Below, one piece after another: positions 1 to 8,094 of a stretch of DNA of 64,000 bases; positions within the stretch are counted from its first letter, which is position 1; each line of letters starts with the position of its first letter. The stretch covers positions 62,001 through 126,000 of the forward strand of contig CANQTD010000002.1 in NCBI GenBank assembly GCA_947626685.1, read 5' to 3'. The DNA comes from an uncultured Clostridia bacterium (GTDB lineage: Bacteria > Bacillota > Clostridia > Christensenellales > Borkfalkiaceae). The notes beneath the pieces are model-generated. The model was not told the origin of the DNA. It made no database searches and worked only from the letters and a program-made list of their open reading frames with translations. Position numbers and translations under genes: made by a program.

Positions 1-3000
1 AGGGAAGACGGAATTTATGAGTTGAACATTGTCCTTGACGAAAACGAGCAATTTACAGTCAATTTGCTCGGTTCCTCCGAAAAGATAGGCTATGAGGCTC
101 TTTTCTCGGCGGAAAATATCCTGACGGAAGGGGAAAACGGTAGCCTGAAAGTTTCCGCTAAGGCAGCCTTCACTCTCCGCTACGATGCGAACAATCATAA
201 TTTGACCTATACTTACACGGCCGAGATCGTGTCCGTGTCTATCACTGCACCCACAAATGAATTGTACGTGGGCGATTCCTATACTTTTATCGGCAGCGTT
301 CTATATTCGGACAAAACGGTTAAATCGGACGTATCGTGGTCCTCAAGCGACCCCGACGTCGCTACGATTACCGACGAGGGCGTTGTCACGGCAATTTCCG
401 CCGGAACGACTACGATAAAAGCCGCAGCCGGTAATTTTTTCGACGAAATTGAAATTACAGTTCAACCGAATTTAGTTCCGGTAGAGAGCGTAGAGCTTGA
501 TCATGAAGAATTAAAACTCGAGCTGAATGAGGAAGCGAAACTTACGCCCACCGTACTGCCCGAAAATGCGACCAACAAAGCGGTCTTGTTTACCTCCGAC
601 GATGAGAGTATTGCCTCTGTCACGGAGGATGGGGTCGTCAAGGCTGTCGGCTATGGCGTCACGACGATCACTGTGACGACGGCCAACGGGGGCAAAGCCG
701 CTGTTTGCGAGGTGACGGTCATCCGCCACGTTGTCGCAATTCGGCTCGATACCGAGGAAATTACCGTTGTCGCGCAAGGTTTACCCGGAACGATCGCTGT
801 TTCTTTTGCGCCGTCAGATTCTACGAATAAGGATTTGACCGTTTCCATCGTATCCGGCAGCGACTTCGTTTCTGTTTCGTGCGTCGGAAATCAGATCAGC
901 GTTCAAGGGTTGGCGGAGGGGACGGCAGAGATCTGCGTTACGTCTACAGACAATTCTGAGGCGGTAGCCTATTTCAACGTCACTGTGCTCGCCGAAAAAT
1001 CTGTTTTGCCGAGTCTCCCGAATTCCATTCGCCTTAAAATCAATGAAGAACAAGTCCTTACGCTGATGATCGAAAATGCTGAGATTCGCAGTGTGTCATG
1101 GGGTATTACTGACATGGGTGTCGCAAGAATCTCACAACACACCTCAGGCTCCGCATCCGTGACTGTGCAGGGAGTTGCGTTCGGGACAACGACGATTAGA
1201 GCTACGGTTTATGATACAAATAACAAGGTATATTCCATATTTAGCGAAATTCAAGTCACCGATGATTATTTCTTTGTCTATGGATACGGTTTTGGCGAAT
1301 ACGATTGGGATTATGAACACTATGTATCGGATAAAAATGCCGCCGAAAAGGCAGGCATCCTTTTCGAGGAAGAACAAAACGGCATCTATACGCTTACCCG
1401 TTATCTGACCCCTCAAAACGGATTCCAGATCATTTTCCCGACGGTTGGAAACTACTTGGACGAAGGAACTCAGCAGTGGAACAGAAATATTCCGTCCGAT
1501 AGCGTTCCTGCGTCGGAATACTATGACGCTTCGCGATCTGATTCCCAATATGTTTCGAACTCTTCGAGCTATTTCAAAGTAAACACTCCGGGCACCTATC
1601 GGATCACGCTTGACCTTACGGGAACAGCGGCGAAAGTCTACATCGAAGCCATCTCGGTCGATCTTTCCTCCATTGCGCTCGCATTGCAAAACGACGACAT
1701 GATCTTGCGAAGCGGCGAGAGTGCGATCATCAATTTCACGTTGGCTCCGGCGGCTGCACTCGTCGATGAGAAAGATCTAATCGTTGAACTGAGATCCTCG
1801 TTTGCAAATTATTCCGACTATGTGACCTTCGAGGTCGATTTTGCCGCTCGGACGATCATTGTGACCGTTACGGAAGCTCCCGAAGAAGAAATTCACTTGA
1901 ACGTTGTATGTTCTGTCGGCGAGGTAACTTCCGAGCTTGAATTGGTGGTTTTGCCTGCTAATGGCGAAGTGACGCCTGTTACAGAGATAGCCTTCGAAGA
2001 GGAGCACTACTACTTCAACGTCAACAATGGCGAGGGGAATTGGACGACCACTGTCAAGGCTTCGGTCAATGAGGATGCCACTATACAGCAGGTGAAGTAT
2101 GCCTGTGTCTCATCGACCTCCGGGTTCTCCTCCGATTATTTCGCGACGGTGGATCCCGATCTCGGGGCGGTGACCGGAAAGAGACTCGGCACCTTCGAGA
2201 TCAAGGCAACCGCAGTCGGGGATAAAAACTATACAGCGACCTGCTATGTGACCTTCTATTCCGACGTGCTCTACCTTACGGGTGAGTTCAATGAGATGAA
2301 CTCCTATGAGGCGCTCGGGCAAGATCAAACGACGACGGATGGGACCAAGTTTGAAAAGTACACCTTCAACATGGACTCCAAGACGCATTTTACGCTTGAG
2401 GTGCAGCTGGAAAAGGTAAAATCGCTCGGCGTAAGAGAGGAATACGGATTCCAGATCGCGCACTGCGGGATGAATGACAATTGGACTTCCCTGATTTATG
2501 GCTGTGCGGATAGTGAGCATTCCTATGGCTTTTCAGAACACTTCAGCTCCTCAGGCGGTGCAAAACCGAGTTGGAAGACGCTCGTGGCGGGCACTTATAT
2601 TCTCGAGGTCGATTTGAGCGGTATGCGTCCGGTTGCGTTCTTCAACTTAAAAGAGACCGCGTTCCAGGACATCGCTTTGCGCGCCGAAAGACAGAGCGCA
2701 AAGAAGGGGGAGATCGTAGAGGTACAAGTCCTCTCCTATCCTTCCTTTACAACGTGGAGCGGCGAGGTGGAATGGTCTGTGCAGGGCAACGAGAATCGTT
2801 ACATCTCCTACCGGTACAATGAAACGACCAAGACGCTCTCTGTGACGGTGATAAACAGCGAACATGCCGACGATGACAAGGAGGTGACTCTTATCTGTAC
2901 GATCGGGAATCTCTCCGCTGAATTGACGCTCACGATTGTAGCAGAGCATCATTTGGAGCGCGTTTTTGATAAAGACGGACATTGGGATCGCTGTACCGAC

Positions 3001-4098
3001 ATGGGATGTAATTACACCGAAAATCATTCGGAACATCATCTGAGTAGTTCACTCACAAACACCGATCCTCGCGGACACTATACAGCGTGCGATGAGTGCG
3101 GATATGAGAGCGGGCTGACCGAACATACTGTGCCCCTGAATAGCAACGGAGTCTTTGATTTTACGAATGATGAGTGCCCGGTCTGTCACTTCAAACTTTA
3201 TACGATCGAAGGCGGAACGCTTACGAGATTTGATGCAAAAGCCGAAAAGGTAAAGATCCCCACAAGCGTCACGGCGATCGGTGACAATGCATTTGCAGGA
3301 CATAGCGAAATCAAAGATCTGCCATTGCCCGCGGATTTGGTAAGCATTGGCAAAGGGGCATTCAAGGGATGCTCCGGGTTGACGTTCATCTTTATTTACA
3401 AAAGTGTCACCACAATCGGAGAATCTGCATTTAGCGGTGTATCGGCTCAAATTCTCTTTGATGTCAATGCGACGATAGACAGACTTGACGGATTCGAGGG
3501 ATATTTAGGTACTTCGTTTACCATACCTGCAAGCGTGAGAAGTATAGCCAGTTGCGCATTTATGGGGTCGAGCCTGACATCTATTGTAGTGCCGGATAAT
3601 GTAAGTATAGGTACAAGTGTTTTTGCAGAATGCCGAGATCTCGTAACGGCTTCCATCGGGAACGGTAGATACATCATGGAATCTACTTTCAGAGATTGTG
3701 TATCTTTGAAAACGGTTTTGACCACATATGGACCGATGAGAAAAGAAGGGTTGGTCGGCATGAATGCTTTCTCCGGATGCACAAGCTTTGAGGCATTGTA
3801 CTTTAAGTTTGATTATACGTCGCTTGGAGAAAAGAGATCGGATATAGTGGTAAGTACTGGCAATGATATCCTGCTCGGACGTTGTTATGCCTATGCAGAG
3901 GAGCAGCCGAAAGATAACAGTTGGCTCTTCAATGACAATGGCACGGATGTTGCCGCCGCGAAATGGTTTGCGGGAACTTGGCACTTTACCGACGAGAAGA
4001 ACCAAACGATCGACAACATCGAAATTTGGGGAACAGCTAAGACCGTGAGCAATGAAACAACGCTTTTCTATATCGAGAAGCGTAAAGGAAATGTTTGA
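1..4098 (+). CDS. Large Ig-like (BIg2) / leucine-rich-repeat surface protein, 5' end outside window
   Basis: The frame is open from base 1, so the start lies upstream; about 1365 residues are visible. Counting from the first possible start at base 22, group-2 bacterial Ig-like repeats lie at about residues 70-148, 152-232, 235-323 and 330-412, with the usual W-S-S-x-D-x-x-V-A-T-I and G-x-A/T-T-I cores. Aromatic beta-rich modules follow at about 416-545 and 755-870; the stub before the first Ig repeat looks like the end of another copy. A Cys/His-rich stretch (about 975-1060, several C-x2-C and H pairs) leads into BspA-type LRRs (about 1062-1260: AIGDNAF, SIGKGAF, TIGESAF). No LPxTG or C-terminal membrane anchor is visible. 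Such proteins are usually exported adhesins or glycan binders; that role is inferred. Its base composition is less GC-rich than the core genes, consistent with accessory DNA. Confidence 0.8.
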   Translation, partial: REDGIYELNIVLDENEQFTVNLLGSSEKIGYEALFSAENILTEGENGSLKVSAKAAFTLRYDANNHNLTYTYTAEIVSVSITAPTNELYVGDSYTFIGSVLYSDKTVKSDVSWSSSDPDVATITDEGVVTAISAGTTTIKAAAGNFFDEIEITVQPNLVPVESVELDHEELKLELNEEAKLTPTVLPENATNKAVLFTSDDESIASVTEDGVVKAVGYGVTTITVTTANGGKAAVCEVTVIRHVVAIRLDTEEITVVAQGLPGTIAVSFAPSDSTNKDLTVSIVSGSDFVSVSCVGNQISVQGLAEGTAEICVTSTDNSEAVAYFNVTVLAEKSVLPSLPNSIRLKINEEQVLTLMIENAEIRSVSWGITDMGVARISQHTSGSASVTVQGVAFGTTTIRATVYDTNNKVYSIFSEIQVTDDYFFVYGYGFGEYDWDYEHYVSDKNAAEKAGILFEEEQNGIYTLTRYLTPQNGFQIIFPTVGNYLDEGTQQWNRNIPSDSVPASEYYDASRSDSQYVSNSSSYFKVNTPGTYRITLDLTGTAAKVYIEAISVDLSSIALALQNDDMILRSGESAIINFTLAPAAALVDEKDLIVELRSSFANYSDYVTFEVDFAARTIIVTVTEAPEEEIHLNVVCSVGEVTSELELVVLPANGEVTPVTEIAFEEEHYYFNVNNGEGNWTTTVKASVNEDATIQQVKYACVSSTSGFSSDYFATVDPDLGAVTGKRLGTFEIKATAVGDKNYTATCYVTFYSDVLYLTGEFNEMNSYEALGQDQTTTDGTKFEKYTFNMDSKTHFTLEVQLEKVKSLGVREEYGFQIAHCGMNDNWTSLIYGCADSEHSYGFSEHFSSSGGAKPSWKTLVAGTYILEVDLSGMRPVAFFNLKETAFQDIALRAERQSAKKGEIVEVQVLSYPSFTTWSGEVEWSVQGNENRYISYRYNETTKTLSVTVINSEHADDDKEVTLICTIGNLSAELTLTIVAEHHLERVFDKDGHWDRCTDMGCNYTENHSEHHLSSSLTNTDPRGHYTACDECGYESGLTEHTVPLNSNGVFDFTNDECPVCHFKLYTIEGGTLTRFDAKAEKVKIPTSVTAIGDNAFAGHSEIKDLPLPADLVSIGKGAFKGCSGLTFIFIYKSVTTIGESAFSGVSAQILFDVNATIDRLDGFEGYLGTSFTIPASVRSIASCAFMGSSLTSIVVPDNVSIGTSVFAECRDLVTASIGNGRYIMESTFRDCVSLKTVLTTYGPMRKEGLVGMNAFSGCTSFEALYFKFDYTSLGEKRSDIVVSTGNDILLGRCYAYAEEQPKDNSWLFNDNGTDVAAAKWFAGTWHFTDEKNQTIDNIEIWGTAKTVSNETTLFYIEKRKGNV

Positions 4099-4120
4099 TT
4101 GATATCAAACGTCCGAACCA

Positions 4121-4149
4121 TTCCTTCCCCAATTCTTTTGGGGAAGGAA
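4121..4149 (+). terminator. Perfect 10-bp hairpin after the surface-protein gene
   Basis: Arms TTCCTTCCCC and GGGGAAGGAA flank a 9-nt loop, 22 nt after the stop codon. There is no U-tract on either strand, so it could be a processed 3' end or a weak terminator rather than a standard intrinsic one. Confidence 0.4.
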
Positions 4150-4200
4150 CTATGGGCGGGCGAAAGGGTACTATCAACTGTAACCGAAGTACGAACGCAA

Positions 4201-4244
4201 TATCCTGGGAGATCGGCAGATCTTATGTATCTGATCTCCAGGAT
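4201..4244. repeat. Imperfect inverted repeat next to the glycosyltransferase relic
   Basis: ATCCTGGGAGATC and its near complement GATCTCCAGGAT form a bulged stem with a short AT-rich loop. It lies just past the stop codon of the minus-strand relic and may be its transcript end or a scar of rearrangement. Confidence 0.35.
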
Positions 4245-4258
4245 TCTTCTTCTATACC

Positions 4259-4453
4259 TCACAGCTTTTCCCTAAACAAATTGAAAGCATGTTGCATTTG
4301 GTTAGGAAACGCACCTATAAAGTATTCCGGTAGTTCAAGATCTTTTATGGACTGATTTAAAATTGAGTCCAAACAACGTTTTAAAGTTGATTGCATATTG
4401 TAAATTGGAACAACTACAGTTAGCAGATTTTGATTGTTTTCTTCAATTTTCAT
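4259..4453 (-). pseudogene. Glycosyltransferase family 2 N-terminal relic (64 aa)
   Basis: The start is sound: ATG preceded by TTGGAGGGAATATT. Residues 10-40 read as the first strand and helix of a GT-A fold family 2 glycosyltransferase (LLTVVVPIYNMQSTLKRCLD, then SILNQS and KDLE). After KDLE the family pattern stops, and a 24-residue tail of unrelated sequence leads to a stop. The rest of the nucleotide-binding domain (DDGS, DxD) is missing. The simplest reading is an internal deletion in a former surface-glycan glycosyltransferase. It could be expressed as a short peptide but cannot be an active transferase. Confidence 0.7.
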
Positions 4454-4802
4454 AATATTCCCTCCAATAATTAGTAGTTATTATGGGCGAAATATACTAA
4501 TATTTTAGAGAATATTTTCGCAATATCTTGACAATTAAGGCGAGGCGAAGGGAGCGGACGCTCTCCTGAAAAACGCTCGCAAAAAAATTCCAAGTCTATA
4601 AAATTCCTTTTTTAGAGTTGTATTCTACCAAGATGTCTTCGGACGAGATTTATCTGTATTAACGATAATGCAGACAGTTATCTCGACCCTGAGTCATTGG
4701 AGAACATCTCTAAAACGGCCGCAGGCTATCCTTACAATTTCAGAGCCGTGCGGCATAAATCCCGTCTGAATGCAAACATTGTATTCGGACGGGATTTGAA
4801 TT
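4454..4802. other. Gene-free AT-rich gap before spoVAD
   Basis: No coding frame here has a ribosome site or a recognisable product. The left half is AT-rich and may hold the promoter of the minus-strand relic. A TTGACA at about 4528 has no matching -10 at normal spacing. The right end carries a strong hairpin (4757-4797). I did not find a clear sigma-G promoter for spoVAD. Confidence 0.5.
4757..4797 (+). terminator. 15-bp hairpin directly upstream of spoVAD
   Basis: Arms 4757-4771 (AAATCCCGTCTGAAT) and 4783-4797 (ATTCGGACGGGATTT) pair at 14 of 15 positions around an 11-nt loop. It ends 5 nt before the spoVAD ATG and so covers the place where a ribosome site should be. It may be a terminator of read-through or a structure that controls spoVAD translation. 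Confidence 0.45.
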
Positions 4803-5795
4803 ATGGGAAACCAAACGATATTCTTCCGCAATCAGCCGCGCATTGTCGCGACGAGCACGATCGCGGGGCCGAAGGAATGCGAGGGGATCATCGGCAGATA
4901 TGTCGAAACGGCGCTCTCGGACGACATGTACGGAGAATCGACGTATGAAAAGGCGGAGTGCAAAATGCTCTCCACCGTCATCGACGGCGCGATCGCGAAC
5001 GCGGGGCTCAAACGAAACGAAGTGGATCTGATCGTCTCGGGCGATCTTTTGAACCAGATCATCTCCGCAAGTTTTGCCGCGAGAGATTTCTCCGTTCCCT
5101 TTCTCGGGGTGTACGGGGCTTGTTCCACTATGGCGGAATCGCTTGCAGTCGCGGCGGCGTTTATCGACGGCGGGCATATCAGACGCGCCGTTGCGGCAAC
5201 GGCGAGCCACTTTGCCTCCGCGGAGAGGCAGTATCGCTATCCGCTCGAATTGGGGTGCACGAGGCCTCCGCAAGCGCAGTGGACGGTGACAGCTGCGGGC
5301 GGCGCGCTCATTTCTGCCGAGGGGGACGGCGTACGTATCACCTCGGCGACACTCGGAAAAGTCGTCGATTTCGGCGTAACGGACGTGAACAACATGGGCG
5401 CCGCAATGGCGCCGGCGGCGTGCGATACGATCTTGGCGCACTTCCGCGGCGGCAAAGAGGAGCCCGAGGCCTACGATCTCATCGTCACGGGCGATCTCGG
5501 CGCGCTCGGGAGCCGCATCCTCAAAGATCTGACGTGGGAGAAGGGGCTCGACATCTCCGCCAATCATGTTGACTGCGGGGAGATCATCTACAATGTGATC
5601 GAGGACGAATTTCAAGGCGGAAGCGGGGCGGGTTGTTCCGCGGTTGTGCTCAATTCCTACCTTTTCAATAAACTCATGGGCGGAAGTTTCAAGCGCATTC
5701 TCTTTGTCGCAACGGGCGCGCTGCTCTCGACGGTTTCCTCTGGGCAGGGGGAAAGCATTCCCTGCATCGCGCACGCCGTCACGCTCGAGAGGTGA
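4803..5795 (+). CDS. spoVAD: Stage V sporulation protein AD
   Basis: The 330-aa product matches SpoVAD in length and layout, a thiolase-fold protein of the spore SpoVA complex that binds dipicolinic acid (DPA) and helps load it into the forespore. Typical segments are the N-terminal P-R-I-V-A-T-S-T-I-A-G-P-K-E run, the central LGVYGACSTMAE and the FGVTDVNNMGAAMAPAA stretch. SpoVAE follows after 19 nt. SpoVAC, normally directly upstream, is absent; its place is taken by a glycosyltransferase relic. No strong Shine-Dalgarno is seen because a hairpin abuts the ATG at 4803. In family members this gene is read by sigma-G in the forespore; no clear promoter of that type was recognised here. Confidence 0.9.
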   Translation: MGNQTIFFRNQPRIVATSTIAGPKECEGIIGRYVETALSDDMYGESTYEKAECKMLSTVIDGAIANAGLKRNEVDLIVSGDLLNQIISASFAARDFSVPFLGVYGACSTMAESLAVAAAFIDGGHIRRAVAATASHFASAERQYRYPLELGCTRPPQAQWTVTAAGGALISAEGDGVRITSATLGKVVDFGVTDVNNMGAAMAPAACDTILAHFRGGKEEPEAYDLIVTGDLGALGSRILKDLTWEKGLDISANHVDCGEIIYNVIEDEFQGGSGAGCSAVVLNSYLFNKLMGGSFKRILFVATGALLSTVSSGQGESIPCIAHAVTLER

Positions 5796-5814
5796 TGGCC
5801 CGCTACATACGATT

Positions 5815-6192
5815 ATGGAATACGTTGAGATCCTTTTGATGTTCTTGAAAGCGTTCGCGGTGGGAGGGGCGATCTGCGCGATCGCACAGGTCGTCATCAA
5901 TCTGACCGACCTCACCGCGGGGAAGATTTTGGTCCTGTTCATGCTCGCGGGCGTTGCCCTCACCGCGATTGGGGTGTACCAGCCCCTTGTGGACTTTGCG
6001 GGCGCGGGAGCGACCGTCCCCATCTCGGGGTTCGGCTATCTTCTCGCGAACGGAGCGATGAAGGGGGCGCAGGTGGGACTTTTCGAAGCCCTCACAGGTT
6101 CGCTTGCGGCGGCGAGCGCGGGGGTATCGGCGGCCGTCGTTTTCTCCTTCATCATGTCGCTGATCTTCAAGTCGCACACCAAATACAATTAA
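5815..6192 (+). CDS. spoVAE: Stage V sporulation protein AE (SpoVAEB type)
   Basis: This is a 125-aa hydrophobic protein with about four membrane segments and the family phrases FAVGGAICAIAQV, YQPLVDFAGAGATVPISGFG and LANGAMKGA. SpoVAE forms, with SpoVAC, the inner-membrane channel for Ca-DPA uptake during sporulation and release in germination. The ATG at 5815 was chosen because the protein then begins at the usual M-E-Y-V position; a longer frame upstream is just the spoVAD overlap. It probably shares a transcript with spoVAD. SpoVAC is not in the window, so the channel must be completed from another locus or differ in this organism. Confidence 0.9.
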   Translation: MEYVEILLMFLKAFAVGGAICAIAQVVINLTDLTAGKILVLFMLAGVALTAIGVYQPLVDFAGAGATVPISGFGYLLANGAMKGAQVGLFEALTGSLAAASAGVSAAVVFSFIMSLIFKSHTKYN

Positions 6193-6254
6193 AAACGGAC
6201 GACCTTTCAACGAAAAAAAATACTATGCTATGCGCCCGATCCGTACAAAAATGA

Positions 6255-6445
6255 CGAGGAAAAATGTCGACAACTCGCCATTTTTTCTGGTTTATAAAGG
6301 GTTTTGCATAATTCTTATGCGTATGTTTTGCATAAAGTTATCCACATTTCGGCGTTCTTTTTTCTTTTTTCGACAAAAAACGTACGTTCATATAACAATA
6401 TATTGAAAAAGTTATCAACAAAAAGGATAACTTTGTGGAAAACCC
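6255..6445. promoter_or_regulatory. DnaA-box cluster with Spo0A-like boxes (candidate origin or titration site)
   Basis: Three DnaA-type 9-mers lie within 105 bp: TTATCCACA at 6338-6346 (perfect), TTATCAACA at 6412-6420 (one mismatch), and TTTTCCACA on the minus strand at 6434-6442 (one mismatch). Between them is an AT-rich tract (about 6354-6411). A full Spo0A core box, TGTCGAA on the minus strand, sits at 6369-6375, and a 6/7 palindromic version (TGTCGAC) at 6265-6271. GTTTTGCATAA occurs twice (6301-6311, 6325-6335). DnaA boxes, an AT-rich unwinding tract and 0A boxes together are features of Bacillus-type origins. dnaA and dnaN are not adjacent, so this could instead be a DnaA-binding reservoir or a regulated promoter. 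Confidence 0.55.
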
Positions 6446-6700
6446 AAAAGAAGTCCCGAGAGGGCGTCGGGATAGGGCATGTCCGCATGGGTACAGCCGC
6501 AAAGAAAAAATTTTTCGGGCAGAGCATACCCATGTCGAGGACGAGGGGGATAGGAGCGGCCGAAGGGGGGTATGTCCCGCAGACGGACGCGCGGTCGGAC
6601 ATGGTGCCGCCCTGCGAAAATCGCATGTTGCGGCCCGAGAGTCTCTGCGGGCGGGGCATTCCGCGCCGCGATCGCGCCATGTAATTTGAAAGTTGCTTCA
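6446..6700. other. GC-rich segment without a supported gene
   Basis: About 250 bp of GC-rich sequence sits between the AT-rich box region and the EamA promoter. Several frames are open, but their products are low-quality Arg/His/Gly-rich strings with no recognisable domain and no good ribosome site. Short inverted repeats (for example TCCCGA/TCGGGA near 6454-6472) would let it fold as RNA. It may be an uncharacterised RNA or a decayed gene. Confidence 0.3.
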
Positions 6701-6805
6701 ATGCTTTCGGGAATCAATATACATCGCCTTTTTGATTTCTATGCTGCCGGCATGAGCTTGCCATAGGCAGCTCACGCCTAAATGCCAAATTCACTTTTTG
6801 ACCGC

Positions 6806-6834
6806 TTGATTTTACTGTACGGCTGTGATATAAT
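6806..6834 (+). promoter_or_regulatory. Promoter of the EamA transporter gene
   Basis: TTGATT at 6806-6811, 17 nt, TATAAT at 6829-6834, with TGTGA just before the -10. The start codon is 26 nt beyond. Confidence 0.75.
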
Positions 6835-6859
6835 GGGGGCGATATCGGGATGAAAAAGG

Positions 6860-7729
6860 ATGTTGTGGGTTTTTGCGGCTGTTTTGTCCGCAGTGTTTGC
6901 GGGTATAACGGCGATACTCTCAAAATGCGGAGTGAAGAACGTTCGTTCGAATGTCGCTACTGCCGTGAGGACTTCGGTAGTATTGGTTTTTGCTTGGATT
7001 ATCGTATTCATTACGGGCGCATACAAAACTCTGAGCGGAATATCCGTGAAATCGTGGGTATTCTTGATCCTTTCGGGGTTGGCAACAGGCGCAAGTTGGA
7101 TATGTTATTTTAAGGCTCTGTCGCTTGGCGAAGTATCAAGAGTCGCGGCGGTCGATAAGTCAAGCGTAGTTTTATCGGTGATATTTGCGATCATCATTTT
7201 CCCCGATGAACGCACGCTCTGGTGGGCGAAACTCCTTTGCCTTGCCGCCATTGCCGTGGGGACGTTTTTCATGACCGATATCAAACGCGGGGAGAATAAA
7301 GGCAAATTTGCATGGCTGATCTTTGCTATTCTTTCTGCGGTATTTGCGGCGGCGACTTCTATTCTCGCAAAGATAGGAATCGAGAATGTGGATTCCAACG
7401 CTGCTACGGCAATACGCACCTGCGTTGTCCTTGTCTTGGCTTGGCTGATCGTGCTTTGCAAAAGGGAAGTGAAATATGTCAAAGCGTTGAGAGCCCGGGA
7501 AATCATCTTTCTTGTGCTTTCGGGATTGGCAACGGGTGCAAGCTGGCTGTGCTATTATTACGCAATTCAGCAAGGCCAAGTCAGCGTTGTCGTGCCGATT
7601 GATAAATTGAGTATTTTGATAACCGTGATATTTTCCCTTATCGTATTCAAAGAAAAACTGTCTGTAAAGGCGTGGCTCGGTTTAGCGATGCTAACAGCGG
7701 GGACTGTTTTCATGGCTGTGTTCACATAA
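6860..7729 (+). CDS. EamA/DMT-family transporter
   Basis: The 289-aa product is a drug/metabolite transporter with two homologous EamA halves (about residues 1-138 and 148-289), each with five membrane helices. The paralogous phrases LSGLATGASWICYFKAL and LSGLATGASWLCYYYAI make the internal duplication plain. The family exports amino acids or other small metabolites across the cytoplasmic membrane; the substrate cannot be told from sequence. ATG 6860 follows AAAAAGG closely, and an ATG at 6850 is in another frame. The gene stands alone between its own promoter and a terminator. It is less GC-rich than the housekeeping genes, hinting at later acquisition. Confidence 0.85.
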   Translation: MLWVFAAVLSAVFAGITAILSKCGVKNVRSNVATAVRTSVVLVFAWIIVFITGAYKTLSGISVKSWVFLILSGLATGASWICYFKALSLGEVSRVAAVDKSSVVLSVIFAIIIFPDERTLWWAKLLCLAAIAVGTFFMTDIKRGENKGKFAWLIFAILSAVFAAATSILAKIGIENVDSNAATAIRTCVVLVLAWLIVLCKREVKYVKALRAREIIFLVLSGLATGASWLCYYYAIQQGQVSVVVPIDKLSILITVIFSLIVFKEKLSVKAWLGLAMLTAGTVFMAVFT

Positions 7730-7771
7730 ATTTCTAAGTTCAGTGATGATTTCGATTCAGCGGAATACAAG

Positions 7772-7803
7772 AAAGGCGAGGGCAGTTTTTGTCCTCGCCT
7801 TTT
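7772..7803. terminator. Bidirectional intrinsic terminator after the EamA gene
   Basis: The 10-bp stem AAAGGCGAGG / CCTCGCCTTT flanks an 11-nt T-rich loop, with A residues before it and TT after it. It ends the EamA transcript and may also block the minus-strand tRNA transcript. Confidence 0.75.
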
Positions 7804-7808
7804 GCATA

Positions 7809-7846
7809 GAAAAGACCAACCTAACTCGGTTCGAATTAGGTTGGTC
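7809..7846 (-). terminator. Terminator of the tRNA-Arg array (minus strand)
   Basis: On the minus strand GACCAACCTAA and TTAGGTTGGTC form a perfect 11-bp stem, followed by TTTTCT. It lies a few bases past the 3' end of the last tRNA copy. Confidence 0.8.
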
Positions 7847-7850
7847 GTGG

Positions 7851-7976
7851 TGCGCCGTAAGGAACTACTTCGCCTGCGGCTCGTGCCGCCTTAGTAGCGC
7901 AATAGAAGTGCGGCGGGGCGAATCCCTAACCTTTGGTTCCGTAGACCAACGCTCTATCCAATTGAGCTAACGGCGC
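7851..7976 (-). pseudogene. tRNA-Arg(ACG) copy interrupted in the T-loop by 52 bp
   Basis: From 7976 down, the acceptor 5' strand, D arm and anticodon arm (loop CTACGGA, anticodon ACG) match the intact gene at 8095-8168. After the T-stem 5' half and TTCG, 52 extra bases (7867-7918) intervene. The T-stem 3' half and acceptor strand then resume and end at 7851. All outer pieces are present, so only removal of the insert would give a normal tRNA. The insert is GC-rich and self-complementary (GCGGC/GCCGC, CCGCC/GGCGG). It is too short for a group I or II intron, so I call it an insertion and the gene broken. Confidence 0.7.
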
Positions 7977-7984
7977 ATATTCGG

Positions 7985-8042
7985 TTTTGTGCGATTCTCG
8001 TTCCTTACAGGAGCTACTTCGCCCTACGGGCTCGTGCCGCCC
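7985..8042. repeat. Partial copy of the tRNA-associated repeat (unit 1)
   Basis: This segment (GTTTTGTGCGATTCTCG onward, through CTACTTCGCCC to GTGCCGCC) is nearly identical to 8176-8232 and sits in the same place relative to a tRNA 5' end. It contains the inverted words GCCC-TAC-GGGC. It breaks off at GTGCCGCC, where the other copies continue with TTAGTAGC. Its GATTCTCGTTCCTTAC part resembles the tRNA T-arm in inverted orientation. Confidence 0.65.
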
Positions 8043-8061
8043 GCGATACAATACAGTAAAA

Positions 8062-8084
8062 CAAAAGGAGGCCAAATGCCTCCT
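8062..8084 (-). terminator. Terminator behind the intact tRNA-Arg gene
   Basis: On the minus strand AGGAGGC and GCCTCCT form a 7-bp stem with a 5-nt loop, followed by TTTGTTTT. It lies 11 nt past the tRNA 3' end. Confidence 0.75.
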
Positions 8085-8094
8085 GTTTGTTTGG

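Noticed and set aside
4740-6023. Long minus-strand open frame opposite spoVAD/spoVAE
   Set aside because: Arg/His/Ala-rich product with no domain; a shadow of GC-rich coding on the other strand.
6304-6689. Several overlapping open frames in the gap before the EamA gene
   Set aside because: No ribosome site, no domain, and products of odd composition.
7867-7918. tRNA insert as a self-splicing intron
   Set aside because: At 52 bp it is far too short for a group I or group II intron, and T-loop introns are not known in bacteria.
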